A stretch of 64,000 bases of DNA from Podocnemis expansa (lineage: Eukaryota; Chordata; Testudines; Podocnemididae): positions 8,422,764-8,486,763 of the forward strand of contig ML682008.1 of the NCBI GenBank assembly GCA_007922195.1, given 5' to 3'. Below, piece by piece: positions 1 through 11,475 of the stretch. Each line of letters opens with the position of its first letter. Positions within the stretch are counted from its first letter, which is position 1. The notes under the pieces were generated by a model. The model worked only from the letters and a program-made list of their open reading frames with translations. It did no database searches and was not told the DNA's origin. The translations under genes were made by a program, and so were the position numbers.

Positions 1-603
1 AGTGTATCAATAGATTGGAGCTTTTAAAGAGAAACAATCTGTCTACCTGGAGATATAAAATCACTTGGGATGCCTGCTATTTTTTTTTCCATATTCTAGG
101 CTCTGTAAACATAATGGTTGTTGTGTAAATGCCAGTCACCCAAATTCATGACAATAGCCATAGACTTCTATTGGCAAATTTAACTTCCCCTGAATAGTTT
201 TATTGAAAGTCACTAACTCACTGCTATTGCATTTAGATCAACATCAGGCACAAGAGAAAAGAGAGACTTTGCAGAGAACAGCATCTGTGAGTATAAGGAA
301 TCTTAGTTAGAGTGAAAGGAGACATTTTGTGATTCTAAAAGCAATTCTCAATAAAGCACCTCAATTATTCCAACCCATTTATTTGAGATCGAGAGAAATA
401 TATACATTTTATTCTGTACCTCACACAGTGGGGTACTGGTCCATGAGAAAGGCTTCTGTGCATTACTGTAATACAAATACATATAAATAATGTTTTCTGA
501 AACTGAGCATTTTTGCCCCTTGCTGTTACTATTATGGCCACAGTTGACATAGGTCAAACAGACCACTCCTGGAAAGTTGTTGAACTGTCCATGATGGAGC
601 ATG
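1..603. other. Unassigned AT-rich sequence
   Basis: I see no gene, RNA or repeat family. Confidence 0.5.
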
Positions 604-798
604 CAGGGGCATTCCATCTTTTTGGATGAGGGGCCACATTGAAAATATTTTCTCAGTTGGGGGCTGGTGAGCAATTTTTTTTTAATATATTCCTAGCCCC
701 GCACAGCCCATACAAGTGTGTGTGATGGCTCTGCGGGCCAGGTAAGAGCCCTTGGTGGGCTGGATTCTGGCCCATGGGCTGCAAGTTGGACAAGTATT
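604..798 (-). mobile_element. hAT-like MITE, family A copy 1
   Basis: The reverse complement matches the element at 18114-18306 over its whole length of about 195 bp. Shared blocks include GGGCCAGAATC, GGGCTCTTA(C/T)CTGG, CACTTGTATGGGCTG and AATGTGGCCCCTCA. The plus-strand left end CAGGGGCATTCCATC is a hAT-style terminus. No convincing 8-bp TSD is left. Confidence 0.65.
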
Positions 799-1731
799 TT
801 AACATAATTAGCCATGTTACTAAACTTACTTGTATATACATTGAATCCACTACTTTATTAATATTGGAAGCCCTTTTTATTAGTTTTGTGGTTTAGTTAC
901 AGTAGATTAGGAAAAATAGAAGTATTTAAGTCCAGCAATCCTGGAATTTTTAGCAAGTGGATTTCACTTAATTTTCCGAAGAGGTTTGTCAACTATTGCA
1001 TTTGGAACAACTGAAAGAAAATGAAAGAACAATGTAAAGTTGACTCTAAAATGTATCTATATTATGGTAGCAAGCAAGCAAGTTACATCCTAGAAAACTT
1101 CCTTAGAAGGACTCAGGACCAGATTGCACATAACCTCTGTGCAGCGGGGAGAACATCACAAGTCTTCTCACCACTCGTGTGCTTACTCTGTGCAATGGCT
1201 TGTTAAATCATTGAGATACAATGGAAAATTCAGTCCATAATATAGTTTTTGCTATATAACATGCACAAAAATAAGGAAGGATGCTGACAGATGAGGCTAG
1301 GTTTGGGTGTGTTGAAGTGATCCAGGTCAGCCAACCCGTCACCATGCAGGAATTGCTCCCATCCAGTGCGACTGGGCACAGCTTCCTGCTTTGGGTTTTG
1401 CGACCTGCTTCATGAGGTCATACCACCACTTAGGTTTGGCCTGAGATGTCTCCTTTCTAGAGGGATGCGGATAGAGGGGCAGATGGCCTAGTTTGAATGG
1501 TGCTGTAATGCCAGACTCCAGTCACCAACTATATCGGTTTGGGGCACAGGCATAGTTTTACTACTGTATTTTAAGAGGTTGGAGGCAGAGCATGTGCACA
1601 CTGATTGCACATCTCTTGGCTTGCTGGCTGTCTCCCCCTGCCTGGAATGGTACCCAGGGGGTGGGGGGATTGGGCCATTTTAACGGGGGAGGCCCAGCTG
1701 CTGTTGCTGCCCCTGCGTTCCTACTGGATTG
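799..1731. other. Unassigned sequence before the N gap
   Basis: Becomes GC-richer from about 1270 to the gap, suggesting part of a GC-rich repeat cut by the gap. No gene seen. Confidence 0.45.
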
Positions 1732-1741
1732 NNNNNNNNNN
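1732..1741. other. Assembly gap of 10 Ns
   Basis: Ten Ns sit at the left edge of a C/T-rich tract, so true sequence length here is unknown. Any reading frame across it is unreliable. Confidence 0.99.
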
Positions 1742-2090
1742 CCTCCTCCCTATCTCTTCCTTATCCTGTTCACTACCCCTACTCTGTCCCACTGCACTTC
1801 CCCCCACTGCACCCCTTCCCTTATCCCCTTCCCAACCCATCCCATCCACCTTCTCTCCGCTGACCCCATCCCCTTACCCTCTCCTATCCCAACACCTTTC
1901 TGCTGTCTCTGCCCCCCACCTCTTCTCTTACCCCCTTCTCTACCCGTCCCCTGTCCCTTCTCCCCATTGACCCTAGCCCTTCTCCTTACCTTGCTCTGTC
2001 CGCCAGTCCCTACTGTATCTTTCCCACACACCTCTTCCCTTCCTACAGCCCCACTCCAACCCACTGCTTGCCCTCACCAGCACTCACAAT
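1742..2090. repeat. Pyrimidine-rich low-complexity tract
   Basis: About 350 bp almost free of G, made of irregular CCCTT, CCCAC and TCTCC units. It follows the N gap and probably caused it. The long frames here come from biased composition. Confidence 0.8.
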
Positions 2091-5029
2091 TGTATATTAA
2101 ACAGGAGGGCACAAGAAAGGAGCAGGAGGTGGTGCAGCACACAGGACAACAGAGCTGATCCATTCCACTCCTGCTGCCAGCTAAGACGTGCTGTAGGCTG
2201 GGGGCCAGTGCAGCATAGGAAGGACCGAGTCCCACTACAACCCCCCCAAGTCTCACACCGGCTGAGCAGAGGGAGCCCTGCAGGGCCTCCTGGTGTCCGC
2301 AGAGCTTGGGTGGGGGGAATGGCATGTGACTCCTCCACTCTCCTCTTTTTGAGGGGAGCAGTGCCTCCCTGCACCCCGCAACCACCCCCATAGTTTGTGG
2401 AATGAGTGACTGTGGTGTGATAATCAAATCCATCATTCACAGCTTGATTCAGATTCAAATCCTGACAAATATGTCAAATCCTAGCCTTACCCATCAGCGA
2501 GGCAAATTGCCCCCCCAAAAATTCTACTCCTTGCCTCTGCATTGCCCCACGAGCTAACCTAGGATAGTAGAAGTTGTATTATTTTGCCATGCAATAAGAA
2601 ATGTGCCCTGTAAACTGTAATTGCTGTCCCCAAGGCTGGGGGACTCCACTGTGTCATCAACACAGGCCGTGTTATAATTGACAGAATCTGGTCCTGAAAC
2701 AGTGGAGATTTCATTCAGTCAGTTCCTTCTTCAGTTTGTTCTTTCACTATTAAATGTTAACAAAATGAGGTTTTATTTATCATTCAGAAAATATTATTGA
2801 TCTTTTCCAATGTGTGTGGGGGGTGTTACATTGCTGTTGGTAATTCAGTGTGCTGTTTAAACAGGCATTTGGATACTGCGGTGAGGAGGGCTGAATAAGA
2901 ATGTGAAAAGATCAGAAAAGGAAGAAAAACATTCATAGTGCAGGTAGCAATTATATGAATTGTGGGTGGATAAATGAAGCAACTCATTTTATGCATTGTC
3001 CCATAAAGGTTTGCCATGGAAATCCAGTGGGATTTGGTCACTGTACTTGCGTGCCATTCAAAATCTCAGCATACTCTGAGGAGGTAGGCATAGGATGTCT
3101 TTTTAGGTTCTGGGTGCACACCTTCCAGTTTAGATACCTTGCTGGCATGAACAGTCAACCCATCTTTGCCCCCTCTCTTCCCTTTCTTTCCCTTTTGGGA
3201 TAATTGTGGCACAAGGATTTGGGATAAATGTGGCTGTTGCTGTCAGCACAGAAAGGTTTCAGGAAAGTAGTTCTTTGCACCATATTCTACTTGACCATTT
3301 GCAACTGTGGTAGGCAACAATCTAAACTGTAATTATCTCATTCTGAATTTGAAATAAATCTTTTCAGAGTATGATTTTCAGTAACTCGTTTCCTGCATTT
3401 CAATCTCCAGAATTCTTGTTAAACTTTTCTAATATCAGGAAGTACCAAAAGTGCAGACTGTTAGCAACAAGATCCCTCTATTCTTTAGATAGCTCTCTTC
3501 AATAAGAATATATGTAATATAGTACTAAGCATTTGTGCAAATTCTGCACATGGATTAGACCATACAGAATTTTAATTTATGTGATTTCAGATTTTTTTTT
3601 TATAATCTCAGGTTTTGCCATTCTTAATCTTTTAATACAGTACAAAGAAAGTTGACATCAAACTAAAGTGCAGTGACTACACAATGACTGCAATGCATCT
3701 CCCCCCCCCGCCCCCACGTGACACTGACCCATTGTTTATAGTATTGTTCTTTTATTTCGGCAGCTAGTGTTTCAACACATTTAATGAAATGTGCTGCTTT
3801 GACTTTCCTTGAGATCAGATGGAGAAATAGTTTGCATTAGACTCATAAATAAGCACTTATAAATTCATAGGAAAGCACAGGACAAGTGTTCTAAACCTGG
3901 CTCTAGCACTGATCTACTCAGGCCTTGAGCAAGCTACAGACCAATTTTTCTTTGCCTTGAGCAAGAGGAGAGTGTGTCTTACCTTCTTCTTGTGGCTGAA
4001 TAGTCCCCCCAGATCATTTTTAAAGTGGGCTGCAAGGCAGAAAGGGGAATTCTGCTTTATAATTCCCTGCACATATTCTGTACCTCCTGGTCTGCTCAAC
4101 TTCTTACGATAAATAGTCAGACAAAATCCAATGTTCAAAAACAGATTTGACTAATTCCATTGTTGTAAGAATCTACATAAAAAGTTATGGTAGACTTAAC
4201 ATTTAGTGTCTGAAGGGTTGAGGGAACATGCCTAGGATCTAAGTATCTTCTATTGACAATGAGTTTGTCCTCTATGTTGCATAAGAGTAGCAGCAAGGTA
4301 AGCTGTGAGTGATTTTTGAAATCTTGACAATATGTCAAAAAAGTGTGTTTGTTCATGTGGGTGGGTGCCCTTCAGAATGAAGAAAAACAGAATAAAAAAT
4401 AAGTTTTTGGTGTGGAGTCTGACAACTGGAAAAAGGCCTGACACTGTGTGGAAAACCTGCAGTAGTGACTACCTACGTCCTTGCAGAAATTCACTTATGC
4501 AAAATTTACAGTGTGTGCCTTGAATCTAATCCTGTATAACCTTCAGTCCAACAAAGCTTCCATTTCAAATCCCATTGAAGACTGAAGATTGAGCCCTTTG
4601 TATATATTTCTGTATTCTACATACAAACACTGCATCTTCTCATCATTTTAGGTATTTAAAAGTTCCTGCCAGCCTGGAATTTGAGAGAGAGGGAATTTTA
4701 TCTCTCCTCATTCACAAACTTGTTTATCTCTAAAGATACAATTTGTATGGGAGCCTTACTCAGAGCTTTATAGCTGAGAGAAGCAGAATAGCAAATATTT
4801 TTCTTTTCTTTGTGGTTGGCTATAGAAGTGGATGGTGTAACTGAAAGAAGATGGTAGGGAGGGGGTGTATCATGCATTTAGAGCTAAAAATAATTAAGTT
4901 TGACTCAGTCTGATATTCCATTCATAAATTTAACAGATTTCTGCTGTGCCATTGTGCATCCTGGTTCTGGCTAGCTACAGTATCCCTATGCAAAGCGGTT
5001 GTGTTGGTGGATCATGGATGAATAGTGTG
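2091..5029. other. Unassigned, mostly AT-rich sequence
   Basis: 2091-2400 is GC-rich and probably continues the repeat left of it. The rest is AT-rich with a C-run at about 3701-3715. A weak MIR-like trace lies near 3865-3935. No gene seen. Confidence 0.45.
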
Positions 5030-5300
5030 CAGTCTCCAAGATAGTCAAGCCTGAACCCACCAAGGGCTTTGTGTGGGAAAATTAGGATATTGAAATCATT
5101 CCAGAAACAGATCAAGAGCCAGAAGGGACCCAGTCTTTATTCTATAGTAGTTGGCATGCTGCATAAGATGCAACTTCCACAAGGCAGTAAATTAGTTGCA
5201 GCAGTCTAATATGTAGGTGATGAAGGCACAGAATAGTAATGCAGTTTGTGAGGGAAAGGTTTTGTCTCATCCTGCTTCAAAGATGGAAGATTTCAAGCTC
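5030..5300 (-). mobile_element. Possible L2/CR1-superfamily LINE relic
   Basis: The minus strand translates, with stops, to a peptide resembling the ITSRLDYCN...L...LQ..QNAAARL region after the RT palm in L2-like LINEs (here ILDCCN followed by MQHANYYRIKT). This rests on a short motif only, and the limits are approximate. Confidence 0.35.
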
Positions 5301-5909
5301 TGATGCAGGGGGAGGGTGACATACAGGGCCACCCAGGTAAGAAACTTTATGAATAGATGTTCATCGTGACCCTTTGTATGGGATTTTTTTATAAAGGCTG
5401 GAGATGATAAATTATTGCTTCATCCAATCCTCCATCAGGGTCTCATCTTGGAGTCAGAGAACATTTCTTACCATGGGTCTTGAAGGCTACTGAAAAATCC
5501 AGAAGCACACTCTTGGCAGATTATTGTCTTTTAAGAACGAGAAGCAGAACATTCATCAGAACTAGCAAACCTACCTCTATGCTATTTAAATGGTTCAAAG
5601 ACCGTCTTTGGAGGGTTCCTGGTTACTGAAAGAGTTTAGGTATTTACAGAAGTTTGGAAGCCATTTACAGAAGGTTAGAAGCTGTTTTTTTGTCACTGGA
5701 TTTATCCAGGAATAGGAAGCTGGCAATCAAGAGGTAAGTGCTGATGTGGTAAGTGTAGATATTTTCACTGCTCACCAGCGTATTTCATTTTCAGGGTTGT
5801 ATAGTAAGAGACCTAGTTATTCTTCACTTGATATTCCCTATCATGTATAGCAGAAGCCTGTTTAGTAGCTGGTTGGCTCAGAGTTTCCAGGGCTTTTCTT
5901 TGTGTCTGG
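5301..5909. other. Unassigned sequence
   Basis: May extend the reverse-strand LINE relic to its left to about 5640. No gene seen. Confidence 0.4.
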
Positions 5910-6084
5910 ATAGGTATGCTACAGACTCGGGACCAACTGGCCAAGCAGCAGTTCTACAGAAAAGAAACTGGGAGTTATCATGAACAAGAAGCTGCATATG
6001 AGTCAAGAGTGTGCCCTATTTGCCAAGAAGACTAATGGCGTATTGGGTTCCATTAGTAGGACCACTGCCAGCAAATGTAATAAA
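5910..6084 (+). mobile_element. CR1 LINE, 5' part of a split copy
   Basis: The plus-strand frame reads KKLGVIMNKKLHMSQECALFAKK..., matching the CR1 ORF2 segment downstream of the RT catalytic core. The copy stops at 6084, where a 2-kb element begins, and resumes at 8102. Confidence 0.75.
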
Positions 6085-6811
6085 GGCCATGTCCACACGT
6101 TAAATGTTATTTTGAAACAAGTTAATTTGAATTAAGAAAATGTTAATTCTAATTAAGGGGAGCACTCAAATCAAAATAGTGTGCCCTGAGTCTGGACAAG
6201 CTATTTCAATTTAGCAGAGGGGCAGCATGGGATGCGTGGTAACATGGTTCCCTGGCAAGGCCATGTTGCCACCCGATGCCCTGCTAGGCTCTCCCTCTGG
6301 ACAGTCAGGCAGAGGAAAACAGCCCTAAGGGCAGGGATCCCCCTGCCCTGCGTCCCCTGCTGCTGGTGGACCAGTGGGGGATGGACCCTGGGGCAGCCTG
6401 CAGCCCCAGGAGCATGGGTGAAAGCTGGGCTCCCCACACCCTGGGGCTTGGAGCCTGAAGTCCCGGCATTGCTGGGGGGGAGCCGACTTCTGGATCCCCC
6501 TGGACCTGCTGACTGGGCTTGGCGGAGACCTGGCTTGCCCTGCTGCCCCCTCCCCTTGTTGGCAGCAGGGGGGTGACAGGTTCCCAGTCGGCTTTCCACC
6601 TCTGCCCCAGCAAGCCCGGGGGAGGTGGTCCCCAAGCCAGCTTGGGGGGCTGGCCCGCAGCCAGCTTGGGGGGAGGGCAGTCCTGGAGCTAGCGCCTGGC
6701 AGCTAGTGGGGTAGCGGGTGTCGGAGCTGCTTGCCATCCTGCTCAGTCTGGAGGGCAGTGGGGCTGCAGCGGCAGAGCTCTCCTGCTCCCTGGTCCCCCA
6801 ACCCCTGGCTG

Positions 6812-7180
6812 CCTGCAAGCGACCGGGGTGATGCCCGCTCCCCCAGCCCCTGCCAGGCTCCCCAGCCTGGTCCATTTCACTTCTGAAGCCCTGGCCCCAA
6901 TGGGAATCTTCATAATGTGGCCCCTAGAAAACCAGGCAATCATGGGTCAGCTTAGGACTTGGAACCATGCCACAAACTCCCATCTCCTGAGTTCTAGTGC
7001 AGTGCCTAATGGCAAGACCCAGCCTTGCTCACGAATGGTAATGACCCAGCCACAGTCAGGTCAGGGAAGGTTTCAACACTGGTGTAGGCTTTCATCTGTG
7101 AAGTGTTTCTGTGAAATGCACCAGGCTGGGGAGCCTGGCAGGGGCTAGGGGAGCGGGCATCACCCCTGGACGCTTGCAGG
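6812..7180. repeat. Long inverted repeat with 230-bp loop inside the GC-rich element
   Basis: Positions 6812-6880 pair with 7111-7180 as reverse complements with only a few mismatches. The loop 6881-7110 is less GC-rich and unrelated in texture to the arms. Confidence 0.85.
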
Positions 7181-7359
7181 TGTCCAGGGGACAGGAGGCT
7201 CGACCTCCTTGCCAGGGTTGCTGGCACTTGCCCCCGTGGGGGTGCGGAAGCTGGCTTGACCCCCTTGTCGGGGTTGCTGGCTTGGGCCCCCTAGACCCCC
7301 TTGACAGCAGGGGCAAGGCAGCCAGGGGGACCTGCACCTCCTTTCCCCGCTTTCCCTGC

Positions 7360-7650
7360 TGCAGCCCCGGGGCTGCTACAGCCCCCGTGGGCTGGCGGGT
7401 GCGGCACCCGTTCACCCCGCTGCAGCCCCACAGCAGCTCCAGCCCTCGCAGGCTGGTGGGAGCGGGACCCGCTTTCCCCACTGCAGCCCCTGCTTGGCCT
7501 GCTCCAGCCCCCATGGGTTGGTGGGTGTGGGACCCACTCACCCCGCTGCAGCCCCTGCTCAAGCCCCTGCTCACCCCGCTTCAGCCCCAGGGTTGCTCTA
7601 GCCCCCACTTGCTGGCAGGTGTGGGACCCACTTGCCCCGGGCTGCAGCGG
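7360..7650. repeat. Imperfect ~62-bp minisatellite
   Basis: The unit contains GGCTGGTGGGTG, GGGACCC and CACCCCGCTGCAGCCCC. It recurs starting near 7389, 7451 and 7515, with a diverged unit near 7610. It drives all the long GC-rich frames here. Confidence 0.75.
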
Positions 7651-8101
7651 GGCAAGCAGGGCCTGCAGTGGGGTGAGCAGGTCCTGTGCCCACCAGCCCA
7701 TGGGGGCCGGAGCAGCCCCGGGCCTGCAGCAGGGAGACCGGATCCCCACCCACCATCCCACAGGGGCTGCAGCCCCCCACCCCCAGCGCCTGCTGTGCCC
7801 TTCTGCAACTCCCCCAGCACCCTGGCCAGGGTGCTGGGGAGAGTGGGACTTCCTATAGCACCCTGGGAGGAAGGTCGAACCCCTGTTTCGAAAGGCCTTG
7901 TTTTGAAACAAGGTGTCCCCAACCGCCTTGTTTCGAAACAACCCTTTCGAAATGAGGGTTATTTCGATTCCACTCAAGGTTTTATTATTTTGAAATGATG
8001 GGCTCCGTCATTTCGAAATAAAGAATTATTGTGTGGACCTGACGTTTTATTTCGAAACAGCAGTCGTTTTTCCAAAATAAGACCCTCGTGTGGACATGCC
8101 C

Positions 8102-8652
8102 AAAATGATTAGTCCTCTCTATTAAGCATTGGTGAGGATATAGTTGTGGCCAGTTTTTGGCCTCCTGCTACAGAAATGATGTGGACAAATGGAGAGAGTC
8201 CAACAGAGAGCAACAAAAATTATTAGGGAGATGAGGCACATGATTTAAGAGCAAGAGCTGAGGGAATTGGTCTTACTTAGTCTGCAGACAAGAAGAGTTA
8301 TTTGACGGCAGCCATCAACTACCTGAAGGTGGATTCCAAAGAAGATGGAGCCAGTCTGTTCTCATTGCTGATAGATGAGAGAACAAGGAGCAATGGTCTC
8401 AAATTGCAATGGAGGAGATGTAGGTTGGATATTAAGGGGAAAAAAAAGAATTATCCCTAAGAGGATAGTTAACGACTATGATGGGTGACCTAGGAAGGTG
8501 GTGGAATCTTCATCCTTAGAGGTTGTTAAGGCCCACCTTGACAAATCCCTATTTGGGGTGATTTAGTTGGGGTTCATCCTGCTTTGAGCAGACACTGGAC
8601 TAAATGATTTCTCAAGCTCTCTTCCAACCCTAATTTTCTATCATTCTGTGGT
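8102..8652 (+). mobile_element. CR1 LINE, 3' part of the split copy
   Basis: Resumes exactly where the 5' part stopped. It runs through the LKLQWRRCRLDIKG-like C-terminus of ORF2 to the CR1 3' end, with CTCTCTTCCAACCCTAATTT and then TCTATCATTCTG at about 8636-8648. Several frameshifts and stops show an old, dead copy. Confidence 0.85.
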
Positions 8653-9204
8653 ATAAGGAATGATACTGTGGTTTGGGAAAAATATTGATTAGGTTTCCAT
8701 TGTGACTATGGCTACATTTGACGATGGATCTTGTTGCTTTGGGAATATGTGAGTTTTTCACATTATACCTTCTAGCTTCAGTTAACCTTCTCTGTCAGGG
8801 AACCACTCTGATCTGCAGGGGTGGTTGTGGTAGTGCATCAATGGTTTCAGCAAGCAGCTGGTTGTAGCATTCTATCAAATTGTCTGTCTCACCCTGAGGT
8901 TAAATATTTGTTTTCATCTGAATCTTTTGGAAACGTGCTAGGAAACTTGTAGGATGACAAAGAGATATTTTGTTTAGGAAAGAGGACAGGCCGGGAAGAG
9001 CATAGTTTGGTTGGCTTGCTCTGATGAAGAGGTGGGAAATTTTTAGTCCCTTTCTGTGTCACATATAGCCTCTATTATGAGTGGGAGAAAATATTGAACT
9101 GGTCTACATTATCACAGAACAGAAATGTTAGATAAACAGTAAAGCTTGCCCAAGCATTTTAAAAGAAAAAAAGGATGTTTCATTCTATTTTCACTTTAAT
9201 AGAA
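8653..9204. other. Unassigned sequence between two CR1 copies
   Basis: AT-rich; nothing recognised. Confidence 0.5.
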
Positions 9205-11260
9205 TCATAGAAGATTACAGTTGATACAGACCTCAGGAGGTCATCTAATCCAACCTTCTGTTCCAATCAGTACCAAACCCAACAAAATCATCCCAGCCAG
9301 GCCTTTGTGAAGCCACTCTTTAAAAACCTCTAAGGATGGACATTTCAGCACATACTTGGGTAACCCCTTCCAATAATTCACCACCCTCCTAATGAACAAG
9401 CTTTTCCCATTATCCACTCTAGACCCCATCCACTGCAATTTGAGACCATTGCTCCTTCTTCCGCTTTCTGTTGCCAATGAGAACAGCCAAGCTTCATCCC
9501 ATTAAGAGTCCTGTTTTAGGTAGTTGACCAGTGGTATCAAATGCCTCCTCCCCCATTGTCTGCTGCACACTAAACATGCCCAGTTCCCTCACCTCTCCTC
9601 AAAAATCATGTTTTCCAGCCCTCAGTAATTTTTGCTGCCCTCCTCTGGACTCTCCTAAATTTGTCCACACCTTTTTTAGTGGATGCAGTATTGGATGTAG
9701 TCCAAATGTGGCCTTGCCAGTGCCAAATAGAAAGGAGTGATAGCTTCCCTCACTCTGCTGGCAATTCTACTAACACACTCCAATATTATGTTAGTCTTCT
9801 AGGTAATAAGGGTACACTGTTAACTCATAAGTCATTTTCTAGTCCACTGTAAGCCCTAGTTCTTGTGCTGCAGAACTGCTGCCTAGCCAGTTGGTCCCTA
9901 GTATGTAGGATTACATGGGATTCTTCTGTCCCAAATGCAGCATTTTAGGTCTGGCCTTGTTGAATCTCATCAGAACATTTTTGGTCCACTCTGAATCCTA
10001 TTCCTACCTTCCAGCATATTCTTTGTTTTCCATGGATTAGTGTTATTGGCAAACTTGCTGAAGGGGTAATCCACCCCATCCTCCAGGTCATTAATAAAGA
10101 CTTTTTTGGGGGAAAAAAAGGTCCCAGCACTGAGCTTCAGGCTCTCTGCTTGTTACTGGCTATAGACTAGACACTGAGCCCAGGACTGCTACTCATTGAG
10201 CCCGATGATCTAGCCAATTTTCTATCCATTTGATAATCCATTGATACAACACATACTTTCTTTAATTTGCTGGGAAGAATACTGTTGGGAGACTATAGCA
10301 GAGCTCTGCTAAAGTCAAGGTATATCATCTCCACTACTTTTCCCCACACCTATGGAGACAGTTATTTCATCATAGAAGACAATCAGCTTTGTCAGGCATG
10401 ACTTCCCATTGGTGAATCCATGCTGATGCATCCTGATCGCCTTCCTCTGTTCCAGGTGCCTCAAAATGGATTCCTTGAGGACCTACTTCATAATTCTTCT
10501 GGGGACTGAGATGAGGCTGATCAGTCTGTACTTCCTTAGATCCTCCTCCTCCTCCTCCTCTTTTTTTGAAGGTGGGCAATATATTTGCCTTGTTTCCAAT
10601 CATCCAGAACCTTCCCCAATTGCCACCAATGTTCAGAGTTAATGGCCAATGGCTCTGCAATCACATCAGCCAACTCCCTCAGCATCATCAGATGGATTGC
10701 TTTCAGCACCACAGATTTGTGCATGTCTAGCCTTTCTAAATAGTCCTGAACCCTGTTCTTTCACCACTGAGGGCTGGTCACCTCCTCCCCATACTCTGCT
10801 GCCCTGTGCTGTAGTCTAGGAGCTGACCTTATCTGGGAAGACAGGCAAAAAAGTCTTGAATATTTCATCTTTTTCTATATCATCTGTCACTAGTTTGCCC
10901 CTCCCATTTTTAAGGGGCCTTGACCTTTCCTTGACCACCACTTTGTTGCTAGCATAGCTGTTGAAACCCTTCTTGTCACCTTTGCTAGTTGCAACTCCAG
11001 TTTTGTCTTTCCCTTCCTGATTTAACTGCATGTTCAAGGAGTATTTTTATATTCCTCCCTAGTCATTTGACTAAGCTTCAATTTCTTGTGAGCTTCCTTT
11101 TATGTTTAAGCTCAATGAAGGCTTCGTTGTTAAGCCAAGCTGTTCACTTGCCATGTTGTTGTTCTTTCTGCACATTGGAATGGTTTGTTCTGTACCCTCA
11201 CCAGGGTTCTTTAAAATACATCAAGCTCTCTTAGATTTGCCCACCCCCATATTACTTTCC
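9205..11260 (-). mobile_element. CR1 LINE, long degenerate copy
   Basis: Reverse strand of CR1, with the 3' end at about 9205 (AGAATCATAGAAGATTACAG). The 5'-most segment visible is near 11260. Minus-strand peptides keep traces of CR1 ORF2, such as FWMIGNKANILPTFKK at about 10600 and a KSLFIRRVVNYWKGLPKYVLK-like C-terminal piece near 9350. Many frameshifts and stops are present. A (TCC)n run at about 10543-10558 interrupts it. Confidence 0.9.
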
Positions 11261-11337
11261 CCAGCATAAATTCACTGACTTTGGTGGCCATACTCATGTT
11301 TTACTGGTGTGAATCAGTCCTTAAGTTTTCTTAATAA

Positions 11338-11475
11338 CATTTAGACCCAGATTCGACAAACAAGTTCATGAGTAATTTTGTACATGTGAGTAATCCCATT
11401 GAACTCAGAGTAAACTGAGTTTACATTGGTGTAAACACTTCACTTATGTAAGTGTTTGCAAAATCAATTCATTAG
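11338..11475. repeat. Short palindromic MITE, family Q (diverged)
   Basis: Contains GAGTAAACTGAG, ACATTGGTGTAAAC and TAAGTG blocks of a self-complementary family. The other copies lie at about 14320, 23236 and 56622. Confidence 0.45.

Larger units (their letters stand above)
6085..8101. mobile_element. GC-rich foldback DNA element inserted in CR1
   Basis: A 2,017-bp insertion with TIRs: left GGCCATGTCCACACG and right CGTGTGGACATGCCC, with AT-rich, TTTCGAAA-containing subterminal zones on both sides. It is flanked by AAA on both sides (6082-6084 and 8102-8104), consistent with a 3-bp TSD. The interior is GC-rich and holds a minisatellite and a 70-bp inverted repeat. No transposase is readable. 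The TIR and 3-bp TSD suggest a non-autonomous PIF/Harbinger-like element, but the superfamily is uncertain. Confidence 0.75.

Noticed and set aside
1592..2158. 188-codon plus-strand frame
   Set aside because: It crosses the N gap and a pyrimidine-rich tract; the peptide is low-complexity Pro/Leu/Ser with no domain.
6201..7998. Long overlapping frames on both strands (up to 295 codons)
   Set aside because: They lie inside the GC-rich foldback element and its minisatellite. Frames are open in several phases because of composition, with Gly/Pro/Ala-rich peptides.
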